41,096 nucleotides of DNA from Pseudomonadota bacterium (GTDB lineage: Bacteria; Desulfobacterota; Desulfobacteria; Desulfobacterales; JAHIVH01), in NCBI GenBank assembly GCA_018816735.1, contig JAHIVH010000097.1, positions 1-41,096 of the forward strand, read 5' to 3'. Both the position numbers and the translations under genes were made by a program. The notes under the pieces are model-generated. The model saw only the letters and a program-made list of their open reading frames with translations. It did no database searches and was not told the origin of the DNA. Positions 25,532 through 35,424 of this stretch are shown piece by piece (within the stretch, counting starts at the first letter, position 1; every line of letters begins with the position of its first letter).

Positions 25532-26671
25532 ATGAAAGATATCAGCTTCAGGATAATAAATGTTGACGGCAAGGCCAGGCATGGCGAGTTCATAACGACC
25601 CATGGTGTGGTGAAAACCCCTGCATTCATGCCCGTTGGCACGGCCGGATTTGTCCGATCGACGACCCCTCGGGACATCAAAGAAACCGGCACGGAAGTTC
25701 TGCTCGCAAATACGTACCATCTTTCACTGGGAGAAAGGCTTTTTCTGGTCAAATACATGGGAGGGCTTCATAAATTCATGGGATGGGATCAAACCATTCT
25801 CACGGATTCCGGCGGTTTTCAGGTTTTTTCGCTTCCGGGACGCCAGATAAGTAATGACGGCGTTGTATTTATGTATGAGGAAAATGGTGAAAAAATTACC
25901 CTGACACCGGAAAAATCCATGGAGATTCAGCGTGACCTGGGGGCTGATATCGTCATGGCCTTTGATGAATGCGTCGAGTATCCGGCACCCTATGAATATG
26001 TGAAAAGTGCTGCAAACAGAACGTCCCTGTGGGCGGAAAGATGCCTTCAGGTGCCGCTTAATGACCATCAGTTTTTGTTTGGCATTATTCAGGGCGGCAC
26101 ATTTCAGGATCTGAGATATAAAAGTGCGGCCTCAATAACAAAACTCGGCTTTGACGGGTATGCCATTGGCGGTGTCAGCGTGGGAGAAGGCCATGAATTG
26201 ATGTGTCAGGCCATTCGCCATACCGAATATCTGCTGCCGGAGGACAAGCCCCGATACCTGATGGGGGTGGGGCTGCCTGAAGACATTCTGGCCAGCGTTG
26301 AATTGGGGATTGACATGTTTGACTGTGTCATTCCCACCCGATATGGAAGAAGCGGCACCTTCTTCACCCGGACAGGTAAAATTCGTGTCCAAGACAAAAC
26401 CTACAGAAAGGACCGCTATCCGGTTGACACAAAATGCACATGTTACACCTGCAGGAATTACAGCCGAATGGTCCTGCGGTATTTATTTTTTACCGGAGAC
26501 CCCCTCGCAGGAACCCTTGCCACCATCCACAATGTAACCTATTATCAGGATCTCATGGCGGATATAAGGACGGCCATCGACCAAGGCCGATTTGCATCAT
26601 TTCGTGAAGAATGCCTTGCAGGCTATAACAAGAAAAAATTACGCCATGAAAAAAAAATGGGGTTGAAATAG
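25532..26671 (+). CDS. tgt: Queuine/preQ1 tRNA-guanine transglycosylase
   Basis: The 379-residue product has DSGGFQVFSL, the catalytic region, FGIIQGG, GYAIGGVSVGE, RYLMGVG and MFDCVIPTRYGR, and a C-terminal zinc site CTCYTC with a later His (TIHN). It exchanges guanine 34 of Asp, Asn, His and Tyr tRNAs for the queuosine precursor in the cytosol. Length is normal. No queA or yajC neighbour is present in the window, and it stands alone between the double TetR and a small membrane protein. The RBS is weak. Confidence 0.97.
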   Translation: MKDISFRIINVDGKARHGEFITTHGVVKTPAFMPVGTAGFVRSTTPRDIKETGTEVLLANTYHLSLGERLFLVKYMGGLHKFMGWDQTILTDSGGFQVFSLPGRQISNDGVVFMYEENGEKITLTPEKSMEIQRDLGADIVMAFDECVEYPAPYEYVKSAANRTSLWAERCLQVPLNDHQFLFGIIQGGTFQDLRYKSAASITKLGFDGYAIGGVSVGEGHELMCQAIRHTEYLLPEDKPRYLMGVGLPEDILASVELGIDMFDCVIPTRYGRSGTFFTRTGKIRVQDKTYRKDRYPVDTKCTCYTCRNYSRMVLRYLFFTGDPLAGTLATIHNVTYYQDLMADIRTAIDQGRFASFREECLAGYNKKKLRHEKKMGLK

Positions 26672-26720
26672 AACCTGGGTCGGCCTTTGAATAACCGAAA
26701 CCATCATAGCGGCTTTCGCT

Positions 26721-26969
26721 TCACTCCCAATTGTTCAATTCATCCACCATTTTTTTGTATCGGTCAAGTATCTGCTGGCGTTTGATCTGCAGTGTCACAA
26801 ATATGGCAATTAACGGAATGCCTCCCAGGAGAAACAGAAGCGCAATCAGAACAAGCATGTTCTCCGGTGGCTGATTGATGATAATATGACCGACAACTCC
26901 GGCGGAATTGACCAGAAAAAAAACCATGCCCATGTAAAGATAGATACGGATTCTCAGACTGATCCCCAC
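26721..26969 (-). CDS. Small two-helix membrane protein
   Basis: The 82-residue frame has two hydrophobic segments (~10-28 and ~38-62) followed by a basic, polar tail (QIKRQQILDRYKKM). The annotated start is GTG with no clear SD; an internal ATG at residue 13 is possible. It is convergent with tgt and on the same strand as the lipid kinase downstream. Function is unknown. Confidence 0.5.
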   Translation of the reverse strand: MGISLRIRIYLYMGMVFFLVNSAGVVGHIIINQPPENMLVLIALLFLLGGIPLIAIFVTLQIKRQQILDRYKKMVDELNNWE

Positions 26970-27010
26970 TTACACATAGTAAAACGATTCAGGTTATCCA
27001 GGTTAACGGG

Positions 27011-27892
27011 TCAAGACGGAGCGATCAAAGGAATCGCCCCTCTTTGAATTCCGATTCGAACCTCCGGATGTCTTCCGCAAAAATCGCCGTCCAGCTCCAC
27101 AGGAATGGGGTTTTTTGATCGGATGATCACGTGTTCTTTGGCTTTCAGGTAAACCACATCCTTTATTTGAGTGATTCGGCTGAACTTGGCGTAAAACAGA
27201 TAGGAAAGAATGGATAATATATTTTCACGCGGCAGCACAACCACATCGAGAACGCCTGTATCTACGCCTGCCTGATATGCCATTTCACAGATGCCACCGT
27301 AGCTTCGGACATTGCAGACCAAAACAGCCTTTCCTTCGGCCTTAAAAATTCCGCCATCCACATCGACCTCAAGAGATGAGGATCCCCCTGTTTTCAATGC
27401 ACGAATAAACGGAAGAACATAGGTGAAACTGGAGACCTTCCCTGTGCGAATTTTTTTTAATTCTTCTGTGACCCTTGCGTCAAAGCCCATGCCGCAGACC
27501 ATAAGAAACCGGTGACCATTCATGGTGCCCATATCCGCCTTGATGGTTTTCCCTTCTTCGATGAGGCGAACAATGGCTTCTATCTGCTGGGGCAATTTCA
27601 GATCCTTTGCAAGCAGATTGGCGTTTCCCGTTGGGAAATGGAGAACCGGGCAATGGGAAGCGTCAGAAATGCCGTTGATGATTTCATTGAGGGTTCCATC
27701 ACCGCCGACAACCACAGTGCAATCCATTTTCTGGCTTAGTGACGCGATATTGTTTTTTCCATCCATGGCAAAGCGGGTCAGGTAGGTTTTTACCTGATGA
27801 CCCCGTCCGGCAAGATGTTTTGACAGAGCCTGGATACGTTCTCCGGCATGGCCACCGCTTGAAATGGGATTTCCAATCAGAAGAATGTTCAT
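27011..27892 (-). CDS. Diacylglycerol kinase/YegS-family lipid kinase
   Basis: The 293-residue product begins ILLIGNPISSGG and has VVVGGDGTLNEIING, the nucleotide-binding and catalytic motif of the DAGK catalytic domain family, then HFPTGNANLLAKDL and GMGFDA. These enzymes phosphorylate lipids such as diacylglycerol at the cytoplasmic membrane. Length is normal. AAGGAT lies before the ATG. It may follow the small membrane protein operon-wise, but they point in the same direction with the kinase upstream. The physiological lipid substrate cannot be told from sequence. Confidence 0.88.
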   Translation of the reverse strand: MNILLIGNPISSGGHAGERIQALSKHLAGRGHQVKTYLTRFAMDGKNNIASLSQKMDCTVVVGGDGTLNEIINGISDASHCPVLHFPTGNANLLAKDLKLPQQIEAIVRLIEEGKTIKADMGTMNGHRFLMVCGMGFDARVTEELKKIRTGKVSSFTYVLPFIRALKTGGSSSLEVDVDGGIFKAEGKAVLVCNVRSYGGICEMAYQAGVDTGVLDVVVLPRENILSILSYLFYAKFSRITQIKDVVYLKAKEHVIIRSKNPIPVELDGDFCGRHPEVRIGIQRGAIPLIAPS

Positions 27893-28053
27893 CTGCGATC
27901 CTTTTTTCCGGTTTTATATATCTGCCTGTTTTGAAATGAAATTTACCGTTCAGGTTTTTTAGTCATATCCATGAAGTGATGTAAAGGGAATGTTACACGG
28001 ATCATCATATTTACTGTAAATTTTCGTTCATTCGGTGTCGATAATCCGGTTCT

Positions 28054-30417
28054 CTATGAATCCTCTGAAAAGGTTTTTATTTTAATGTTTCTAAATTCAC
28101 TATATTCATTTCTCCAGCAGTAAGGTGCATAATCACCGCCGGACAAGGAATTGTCCATTACGTTAAATATTAATTCTCTGTCCAGGTAAATTTCAATCTG
28201 GCTGTTTTTAACCCGGGCTTCAAAGGCATACCATTTGTTCAAATCGTATCCGGTGTCCGTTTCCGACAATATGGTGATTTCCCCGTTAACTTTTTTAATA
28301 AGCCTTTTGTACTTATGTTTTTTATTCATGGAAAATCTGTAATAATTATTCTTATCCTGATATCCGAATAGAACACCAATTTCGTCATCGTTCTGAACAC
28401 GCATATCCAGGCTGACCAGATAATTGGACAGATTGCCATGGGCCCTGAATACAGCATAGGTTCCAGGCTTGTCTACTTCTGCATTTGTGTCTTTTCCGCC
28501 CCAGATATTGCTGGTTTGAACCAGGACATCACCGTAAAGTGCCCAGGATGAAGGACCGGATACTGTTCCTTCATCAAAAATAGACACATTGGCAGGATTA
28601 ATACCGGACCCATTTTTTATTACAGCTATTTTTTGAAGTACTTTTCTTTCTATTTTATTTTCAGGATTTTCCGGAAGAGGTTGTGTTGTGACAACTGCCA
28701 AATTAATTGACGCAGGAATTTTATTTGCATTATCATTGCTTTTTGGTTTTGTTTTCTTTTCTTTAAGCAGTATTTCAGGCCGCTTATTCATTGCCACGCT
28801 TTGAGATGCATCGTTTTTTTTAACCGGAAGTGCCACCGGTTTTGGCAAAATGGGTGCTTTATTCGGGAGGACTTTGGCACTATCCATTTCAGGTTGTTTC
28901 GTTTCAGCGTTGGCAACAGACATATCGGTTATTTCATTTGGTTCAAAAATAATGTTTTTAAATTCACTGTTTTCATTTCCCCAGCAATACATGCCGATTT
29001 TTCCACTTTTTAACGAACTGTCCCGGATATCAAAAACAATATGGCCATCCAGGGAAACTTCTATTCTGTCATTATCAACCGTCGCCTTCAACGCGTACCA
29101 TTTACCCGTTTTGTATGAATCCGAATTTTCCGCAAGGATGGTCACATCGCCGTTAATTTTTTTAACGAGCCTTCTATTGCTTTGTTGTTTATTAATGGAA
29201 AAGCGATAGTAATTATCTTTATCTCTATATCTCAAAAGCACGCCGATTGCATCATCATCGCCTGATTTAAGGTCGACATATACAGTATAGTTCTCGCTGT
29301 TAAAATTATTGTAAATGGCATATGTCCCGGGTTGAGTAGGGTCCGTAGTACTTACACTGTTTCCCCATATATTGGAGAGCTGTGTTAAAATACCCCCTGA
29401 TACGACCCATGATGAAGGGCCATTGTTTTTTCCATCATCAACAATTGAGAAATTTTCAAGATCAAGTGCAAATGCTGTAAGGTCTGCAGTTGCATTCTGG
29501 TTTTTTTTATCAGCAGCCACAACGCTTTCTGCCACTGTTATAGCGCCTTTTTCCGTTATATCAGAAGCTTTTGAAATTTTATCGTGTGGAACAGGCGTAA
29601 CCGGGGCAGGCAGAGGGGATGTTTTAGCCAAATTGATATTTTTTTGTTCGTCCTTTTTTGCCTGGACGTGCTTATTGCTTTTTACGACCTCTTTTCCTTT
29701 TGATTTTTCAAGATCGAGTGACGAAATTGTCGCATCTTTAAATTTGGCACTTTCATTTCCCCAGCAATAAAATCCGATTTTTCCTGATGTTAAGGTATTA
29801 TCGATTGCATGAAAAAGATATTCACCATCGATAAAAACACTGATAATATCTTTATTCAACTGGATTTTAACGTTTTTCCATTCATTTGAGTTGAGAGGTG
29901 TATTGTCTTCCGATAATACGGTTACAATGCCATTCGCCTTTTTTATAAGCCTTTTATAACGATTGTGATTGTCTATTGAAAATCTGTAATAGTCATTTTT
30001 ACTGTTATATCCAAACATAATCCCAATAGCACCGTCATCCGGCGATAACAGATCAACAGATAAAATGTAATCCGGCCAGTCTTTTTTATCTATTATAGCG
30101 TAGGTACCCGGCTTTTCGGGAGAATCTGCATCAGAACTTCCTCCCCATATATTGCTTATCTGGCTGAGGACACCACCGGACGCATACCATGATGAAGGGC
30201 CATCGTTCATACCATCATCAATGATACTGCTTTCAAATATATCCAGGTTTGTGGTTTTATATGAAGGGAGAAGTGTAATCTTGCCTGGCAATAGCGTATC
30301 CGTTTGTTCCCGGGAAGAGGCAACTGAAATTGAATTCCCTGAATTGATAAAATATAGCGCAATAATAATGAATATGGCTATTTGTAAAAATTGGGTATGT
30401 ATTTTTACATGTTTCAT
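28054..30417 (-). CDS. Exported protein with three lectin-like (LamG/DUF1080-type) repeats
   Basis: The 787-residue product has an N-terminal hydrophobic anchor or signal (residues ~10-30) and three ~170-residue repeats at ~64-233, ~323-492 and ~613-783. Each carries DxGxxxGPSSW, LxQxSNIWG, KPGTYAI, YYRFSI/M, KRLxKKxNG and, at its end, YCW-NE. This is the look of concanavalin A-like jelly-roll domains used for carbohydrate binding. Linkers are Lys/Pro/Ala-rich. The third repeat is degenerate in its last strands (APYCWRNE in place of GFYCWGNE). It is the last gene of the envelope operon (33948-28054). GGAG precedes the ATG. Ligand is unknown. Confidence 0.75.
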   Translation of the reverse strand: MKHVKIHTQFLQIAIFIIIALYFINSGNSISVASSREQTDTLLPGKITLLPSYKTTNLDIFESSIIDDGMNDGPSSWYASGGVLSQISNIWGGSSDADSPEKPGTYAIIDKKDWPDYILSVDLLSPDDGAIGIMFGYNSKNDYYRFSIDNHNRYKRLIKKANGIVTVLSEDNTPLNSNEWKNVKIQLNKDIISVFIDGEYLFHAIDNTLTSGKIGFYCWGNESAKFKDATISSLDLEKSKGKEVVKSNKHVQAKKDEQKNINLAKTSPLPAPVTPVPHDKISKASDITEKGAITVAESVVAADKKNQNATADLTAFALDLENFSIVDDGKNNGPSSWVVSGGILTQLSNIWGNSVSTTDPTQPGTYAIYNNFNSENYTVYVDLKSGDDDAIGVLLRYRDKDNYYRFSINKQQSNRRLVKKINGDVTILAENSDSYKTGKWYALKATVDNDRIEVSLDGHIVFDIRDSSLKSGKIGMYCWGNENSEFKNIIFEPNEITDMSVANAETKQPEMDSAKVLPNKAPILPKPVALPVKKNDASQSVAMNKRPEILLKEKKTKPKSNDNANKIPASINLAVVTTQPLPENPENKIERKVLQKIAVIKNGSGINPANVSIFDEGTVSGPSSWALYGDVLVQTSNIWGGKDTNAEVDKPGTYAVFRAHGNLSNYLVSLDMRVQNDDEIGVLFGYQDKNNYYRFSMNKKHKYKRLIKKVNGEITILSETDTGYDLNKWYAFEARVKNSQIEIYLDRELIFNVMDNSLSGGDYAPYCWRNEYSEFRNIKIKTFSEDS

Positions 30418-30463
30418 TCCTTAACTCCAAACAATCATCTAAAAAAAATATATAAACCAAAGG

Positions 30464-31555
30464 TTATTTCAGCAAAAATCGTATAAGGCTCATATCTTCG
30501 GCTTTGTCTTTGGTCCCATAGTCCGGAAGCAAGGTGGCATCTCCTTCTTTATTTTCTTCAACCTTGTCTTCAACGGTTATAACTTTATGAGAAAAATTTC
30601 CTATTATATTGGCAATTTTTTCTTTATCAGCACTATTTTCTATATATCCCATTATAAGATTACCCTTTCCATCACCTTGAACGGAATTTGTGCCGTTAAC
30701 AATTCGAACATTAATACCTTCAAATATAAGCTCATTGTTTTTCAGTGAAACATTTTTTAATAACCTTTCAAGTATTGAAATCCGTTTTTCAAGTTGTTCT
30801 CTCATTCTTTTCTCTTCAGTTAATTTTTTTTCAAGTGAAGTAATGGTATTGGATTTGAGATTTGTATTTTCTTCCCTGAGCAAGGATACCGTCTTTTGAA
30901 GGTCTTGAGGAGAGAGTTTTTGAATGACGTCTTCCAAATCTTTTTTTCTGACTATTTGGGGATCGATATATTTTTCTTTGACAATACCGGATACGATTTG
31001 ATTTCCATTTATTTCCAGTGGTGTCTTTTTTTCCGCCACAGTCGTTTTTCGGATTTCTGTTTTTTTACTGTCAATAGTGCAATCCTCCACGCCAATATGC
31101 ATGAAATATGAACAGAAGTCGTTTTTTGTGGCAGCATTGTATTCGTCAATATCGTTTTTATCCAGCCATTTGATAAAGAATGATGTAAATTTTTTTATGC
31201 CATAAGATGCGTCCTGCTCAAATAACAAACCATAAATAGCCGGATTTGGTGAGAACCTTGAATTCTCGGCAGGTTTAAAGGCAACTTCAAAGGCAATCAT
31301 TAGATATTTGGGCGTAAGTTCTTCAACATTAACAGGTCTTGTGAATTTTATTTCTCTTAAACGCCTCTTGTTCTCTAAAGTGGTCACTTCTTCCTGAGCC
31401 ATATCAATAATGTTAAAATTTTCAGCCTGGCGATCTTTCCCCCCGGGAAGGGAATTAATATATGAGTTGTATCCACTTACCGGAACCGAATAGGATGTTG
31501 ACGCGATGATAGTGGATAATAAGAATATACTTAACACGATAAACAATTGTTTCAC
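30464..31555 (-). CDS. Exported coiled-coil protein of unknown function
   Basis: The 363-residue product starts from GTG, with GGAGG 7 bases upstream. A signal peptide ends near ATS-YS/VPVS. A heptad-rich region (NTNLKSNTITSLEKKLTEEKRMR-type, residues ~225-270) predicts a coiled coil, followed by IFEGINVRIVNGTNSVQG and GNLIMGYIE, a phrase like that seen in some extracellular repeat proteins. No enzyme motif is recognised. It is the fourth gene of the envelope operon, 5 bp after the lipoprotein. Confidence 0.65.
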   Translation of the reverse strand: MKQLFIVLSIFLLSTIIASTSYSVPVSGYNSYINSLPGGKDRQAENFNIIDMAQEEVTTLENKRRLREIKFTRPVNVEELTPKYLMIAFEVAFKPAENSRFSPNPAIYGLLFEQDASYGIKKFTSFFIKWLDKNDIDEYNAATKNDFCSYFMHIGVEDCTIDSKKTEIRKTTVAEKKTPLEINGNQIVSGIVKEKYIDPQIVRKKDLEDVIQKLSPQDLQKTVSLLREENTNLKSNTITSLEKKLTEEKRMREQLEKRISILERLLKNVSLKNNELIFEGINVRIVNGTNSVQGDGKGNLIMGYIENSADKEKIANIIGNFSHKVITVEDKVEENKEGDATLLPDYGTKDKAEDMSLIRFLLK

Positions 31556-31560
31556 TTGAC

Positions 31561-32133
31561 TTACCTCCCGGCATTTCTAAAGAAAGTGATTATATCTTCA
31601 TTCAGAGATTTGGCATTTTTTAATATAATTTGGGCGTCATGATAAATAACTGGCGCTTTTTCATTTTCAGTATACGCATGTTTGATCGAATAGGTTGTCA
31701 AAATAACTTTAAGCAGGCAGGATGAAATGATTTGAAGGGAATCAAAAGAATTTTTTTTGACATCCGGATAAATATCTACTGCAGAAACAAAAAGTGCAGA
31801 AATAACCGGCTGTATACCTGTTATTGTTCTGCTTATTTCATCCAGATAGGCTTTGCAGTTGTTTTCATCTGTCATATCAAGAGAATCTGAAAGGGTATGG
31901 ACATATTCAAGACAGGTTGACTCACTGATCGATTTTGCTCCTTTTTCCCTCTCTTTTGCAGCAAAACTATCCAATTGCTGCAGAATGAATTTCATTTCAG
32001 ATTCAAAAGAAATCCTATCCGGCGGGATGGGTGATTTTCCATTTGTGTTACCGGCACAACCTGAAAGACACCAAATAACAGTTGGTAAAATATAAAGGAA
32101 GAATCTTAAGCACTTGGATCTTTTTTTTGCCAT
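31561..32133 (-). CDS. Lipoprotein of unknown function
   Basis: The 190-residue product has a basic start, a hydrophobic stretch and a lipobox LSGC, so it is expected to be lipid-anchored in the envelope. The rest is helical, with no recognised motif. GAGGG precedes the ATG. It is 60 bp after the porin paralogue 2 and 5 bp before the coiled-coil gene, all on the minus strand. Confidence 0.7.
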   Translation of the reverse strand: MAKKRSKCLRFFLYILPTVIWCLSGCAGNTNGKSPIPPDRISFESEMKFILQQLDSFAAKEREKGAKSISESTCLEYVHTLSDSLDMTDENNCKAYLDEISRTITGIQPVISALFVSAVDIYPDVKKNSFDSLQIISSCLLKVILTTYSIKHAYTENEKAPVIYHDAQIILKNAKSLNEDIITFFRNAGR

Positions 32134-32192
32134 ACGCCCTCTTCAACTTTAACCAAAACCGTATAACTTTTTAAATACAAAAAAACTTTTTA

Positions 32193-33461
32193 TTAAAAGC
32201 TGTATGTAAATTTTGCGCCAAAAAGAAGCCAGTTCTTGTTCAGGTCAATATCCGCTGGATTGTAATCCACAGTATTATGAGCTTTCATCATGACGGCAGT
32301 TCCTTCAAGCACATGGCCTTCAAGCTTGAAAATCCAGTTGTTGCTCAAATCAAATCGAAAAGAAAGGCATGTATCTTTTTGCCATGCACTGTGTATGGGA
32401 TTGAAATCCCGGACGCCGTTATTATCGAGATCTTTTTTACCGCTTTTATTATTTTTATCCGGATAATATACCGAATAGTACAGCCCGGTCTCAAACCAGT
32501 TTGTAAATCGATACATGCCATTCACATAGTACCCTTCTGTTTCCAGATCAGAGGGGGTTCGCACAAGCGATGTAATAAACTCAAAGTCATATTTGCTGTA
32601 TGAATACTCTGAAATAAAAATAAAATTCCCCAATGTATATTCGACAGAACCCGTAATGGAACTGGCAGATGTCCTGAATATCGAATTCTCAAGGGCAACA
32701 TCCAATGATTGCAATAAAGCTGTGCCAACCATATCAAAATCAAGTGACCAATAGGTGGTATTGAATTTTAATCCCTGAAGAGGAGTCTCCCACATGAGGC
32801 TATACACAAAGCTCGGCTCTTCATTCACAGTATCAATAATGTATTCAATGTTGAAAGTTGTATTTGTCTTTTCCAGAAGCTTCTCTTTAGCCGCAATGGC
32901 CACACCGCCATCGGGTTCAATGTCAACTTTGCCTGTTTGGACATTATATTTGAATCGGCCTGCCAGTCCGGCATTAATCGTCCCATATGCTTCAAATCCG
33001 TTTAGTGAGGATATTGTTGACCGCCAGGCTTCGTTGTAAATACTTTGCGGAAGCAGAATACTTGTCCGCAAGAAGTCAGCATCCCGGTTTCTGTTAAATA
33101 ACCCATGATAAATTTTTATTTTCCCGGCTTTAAAGCCGATCCAGTCATTAATATAATAATCTGCGTTAGCCCAGTTCACATGAAAATTGGTGTTGCCAAA
33201 ATCTCCCAACGCATATGACAAAAACTGAATACCTATCCTCAGCTTATCAGACACTTCAGATGTCATGCTCACGCCAATTTCGTAAAAATTGTAATCGCCT
33301 TCTTCTGTTTCACAGAAGTAATTATTTTTATCACTCCGAAGATATCCCTGGGATATATATCCATGTGTATCTATCGCACCGTACTCATCGAATTCGATCG
33401 CTTCAATGTTTGTACAGCTTAAAAATAAAATTGTTAGCATCAATAAGAATAATCGTTTCAC
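32193..33461 (-). CDS. Outer-membrane beta-barrel porin, paralogue 2
   Basis: The 422-residue product starts from GTG with AGGAG upstream, has a signal peptide ending near CTNIEA, and a barrel with a C-terminal FTYSF. It is paralogous to the 549 porin: both share GYISQGYLRSDKNNYF-like N-terminus, LRTSILLPQSIYNE and a final GAKFTYSF-type strand. It is preceded by a PstS-like gene in the same arrangement. The pore specificity is unknown. Confidence 0.78.
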   Translation of the reverse strand: MKRLFLLMLTILFLSCTNIEAIEFDEYGAIDTHGYISQGYLRSDKNNYFCETEEGDYNFYEIGVSMTSEVSDKLRIGIQFLSYALGDFGNTNFHVNWANADYYINDWIGFKAGKIKIYHGLFNRNRDADFLRTSILLPQSIYNEAWRSTISSLNGFEAYGTINAGLAGRFKYNVQTGKVDIEPDGGVAIAAKEKLLEKTNTTFNIEYIIDTVNEEPSFVYSLMWETPLQGLKFNTTYWSLDFDMVGTALLQSLDVALENSIFRTSASSITGSVEYTLGNFIFISEYSYSKYDFEFITSLVRTPSDLETEGYYVNGMYRFTNWFETGLYYSVYYPDKNNKSGKKDLDNNGVRDFNPIHSAWQKDTCLSFRFDLSNNWIFKLEGHVLEGTAVMMKAHNTVDYNPADIDLNKNWLLFGAKFTYSF

Positions 33462-33516
33462 GAATGACTCCTAAAATTATAATGGTAGAATAAAAAAAAT
33501 TCCATTTCCCGACCTA

Positions 33517-33948
33517 TCATTTTATCGCCATCGGCTTTACAAGCCATGTATCCGGTTCTTTTGAAATAAAGCCAATAGAGCCTTTTGTAATAGACACATA
33601 TTGGATGACCTGTTCGTCCGTCTTAAAGGATTTTGGTATTTTATTTCCATCGATAAAAACTTCATTTTTAATGAACATTTCGTATTGCATCATGGTTTTA
33701 CCCAAATACTCCCTTGAAAATGCATTTAATACAGCCTTATTTCTCATCAATACAAAGGTAATTCTTGAACCGTCTTCCCAGTTTTTTTTATTCCAGGTGA
33801 AAATATCCTTTATTTCCTTGGCTGTCAGGCTGTTTTCAGGCACATCCTTATTGCAAATAATAACGCAATCAGAACCCAGGGCATAATTTTGCATAAAACC
33901 AAAAAATAATATCATTATTGGAATAAACTTCATGAAACGTGTGTTCAT
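33517..33948 (-). CDS. Small PstS-like periplasmic substrate-binding-domain protein, paralogue 2
   Basis: The product is 143 residues from the ATG at 33948. The open frame begins at 34038 but has no signal peptide until MNTRFMKFIPIMILFF, which fits a secreted protein ending at ALG-SD. The mature part has CNKDVPENS, KEIKDIF and TKGSIGFIS, matching the 1747 protein. The RBS (GAAAG) is weak. It is 55 bp upstream of the porin paralogue 2 and heads the operon. As with the other copy, no ABC transporter components are near. Confidence 0.7.
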   Translation of the reverse strand: MNTRFMKFIPIMILFFGFMQNYALGSDCVIICNKDVPENSLTAKEIKDIFTWNKKNWEDGSRITFVLMRNKAVLNAFSREYLGKTMMQYEMFIKNEVFIDGNKIPKSFKTDEQVIQYVSITKGSIGFISKEPDTWLVKPMAIK

Positions 33949-34467
33949 AATTTTTCTTTCAATTTTAATTAAATGGTTGTTAACTATGGCCAAAATTTTT
34001 CCCCTGCCGGATTTTATAACACGCAAGACACAAACCATAACATACCGTGTATGGCCTGTAAAAATGCTGATGAGGCAAAATCGGCATTACCTTAAGAAGA
34101 TAATCGTAAGGTAAAAGGCTCTAATCATTTTGGCTGTGAAATTATAATAGACACATTTTACAACAAAAATCAAGAATACTATTTATATACATAGGGCTTA
34201 CGCAGGTGCAAATAATAAAGTTCTGGGTCCGGAGAGCCCGGTTCTTTCTACCTGTATATGCATAAGACCGGTTTAGACAGACCAAAATCGGTCATAATTG
34301 ATTTAACCTGTTTATATTAAATCATTTTTTAGTTTTAAACCTATGTGAAGGCGAAATATATTTCAAGAAAAAAGATTGACAACAGGCTCTAAAAAATCTT
34401 TCTTATGCGGTTATGTTGACGGATAGTCTCATGATGTATAACCCAAAAGCGTGCTCCAGGAGATATA
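33949..34467. other. Divergent intergenic region between the PstS-like operon and the MBL hydrolase
   Basis: This 519-bp stretch contains no credible gene. A hairpin TTACCTTA (34087-34094) / TAAGGTAA (34107-34114) lies in the likely 5' leader of the PstS-like operon, and an AT-rich TATAAT on the minus strand near 34148 could be its -10. A c-di-GMP (GEMM-I) riboswitch was considered near 34020 because of a CACGCAAG...CAAACC string, but the second conserved block is absent. Confidence 0.4.
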
Positions 34468-35385
34468 TTGAAATACACCATCATTCCATTTTCGGAACAG
34501 TTATACCTGATCGGGCTTGAGCCGCCCATTCCGGGTTTTGGCAACTTTATCAGTGCATGGGTGTACAAAGGCAAACAGACATTTATTGTGGATGTGGGAC
34601 CCAAAGTGACATCCGGCTTGCTTTTGAAAGCACTTGAAGCGCTGGGCGTCAGTAAACTTGATTATATATTCCTCACCCATATTCATATTGATCACGCAGG
34701 CGGTCTGGGGGATTTGGCCACCCGCTTCAGCCACACCCCGATCATCTGTCATGAAGATGGCATCCCTCATTTGGTCAGCCCTGAAAGACTTTATGAGGGG
34801 TCTGTCAAAACCCTTGGAAAGACCGCGGAAATCTATGGCCCGATCACACCGGTTTCTGAAAATCGGTTTATACCGGCTCAAAATTTCACTGAATCGGACA
34901 TCTTGCCGGTCTTAACACCCGGCCATGCACCCCACCACGTCAGTTATGTAAAAGACCGGCTGCTTTTTGCCGGAGAAGCAGGTGGTGTCTGCCTGTCTGA
35001 AAATGACAATTTCGAATATCTCCGCCCGGCCACACCGCCTCGGTTTTTTCTTGAAACCTATGTTAAAAGCATTGATGCGCTCATTGACATCAGGCCTGAA
35101 ACCATATGCTATGGTCATTTTGGCCTGAAAAAGAATGGTTTGTCCATGCTGAAAAAAAACAGGGCGCAACTTTTTATGTGGCGTGATATGATCAGCCGGA
35201 ATATAAAAGAAGACGATTTCGATAAAGACAGATACGGAGGCTTAACCCGCCTGCTTCTTGAAAATGATCCCTGTCTCAACGGTTTTTCCAATTTCAATGA
35301 GGCTGTAAAGGAACGTGAAAGAGGATTTATTAAAAACGCCATCATGGGTTTTGAAGGATACCTTAAAAATCCTTTAACCCGATAA
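34468..35385 (+). CDS. Metallo-beta-lactamase-fold hydrolase
   Basis: The 305-residue product has the THIHIDHAGG metal-binding motif, TPGHAPHHV, AGEAGGVC and a later CYGHFG, so the two-metal site is complete. The start is TTG, with AGGAGA just upstream. It is followed 39 bp later by tex on the same strand. Substrate is not assignable; family members hydrolyse thioesters, phosphodiesters and sulfur compounds. Confidence 0.85.
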   Translation: MKYTIIPFSEQLYLIGLEPPIPGFGNFISAWVYKGKQTFIVDVGPKVTSGLLLKALEALGVSKLDYIFLTHIHIDHAGGLGDLATRFSHTPIICHEDGIPHLVSPERLYEGSVKTLGKTAEIYGPITPVSENRFIPAQNFTESDILPVLTPGHAPHHVSYVKDRLLFAGEAGGVCLSENDNFEYLRPATPPRFFLETYVKSIDALIDIRPETICYGHFGLKKNGLSMLKKNRAQLFMWRDMISRNIKEDDFDKDRYGGLTRLLLENDPCLNGFSNFNEAVKERERGFIKNAIMGFEGYLKNPLTR

Positions 35386-35424
35386 CCCTGAAACCCAATT
35401 ACCCTTAAAAGATTTGAATGAAAT

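Noticed and set aside
34018..34060. Possible c-di-GMP (GEMM-I) riboswitch
   Set aside because: A CACGCAAG...CAAACC-like string is present, but the second conserved block (GACGCAAAGCC-type) is missing.
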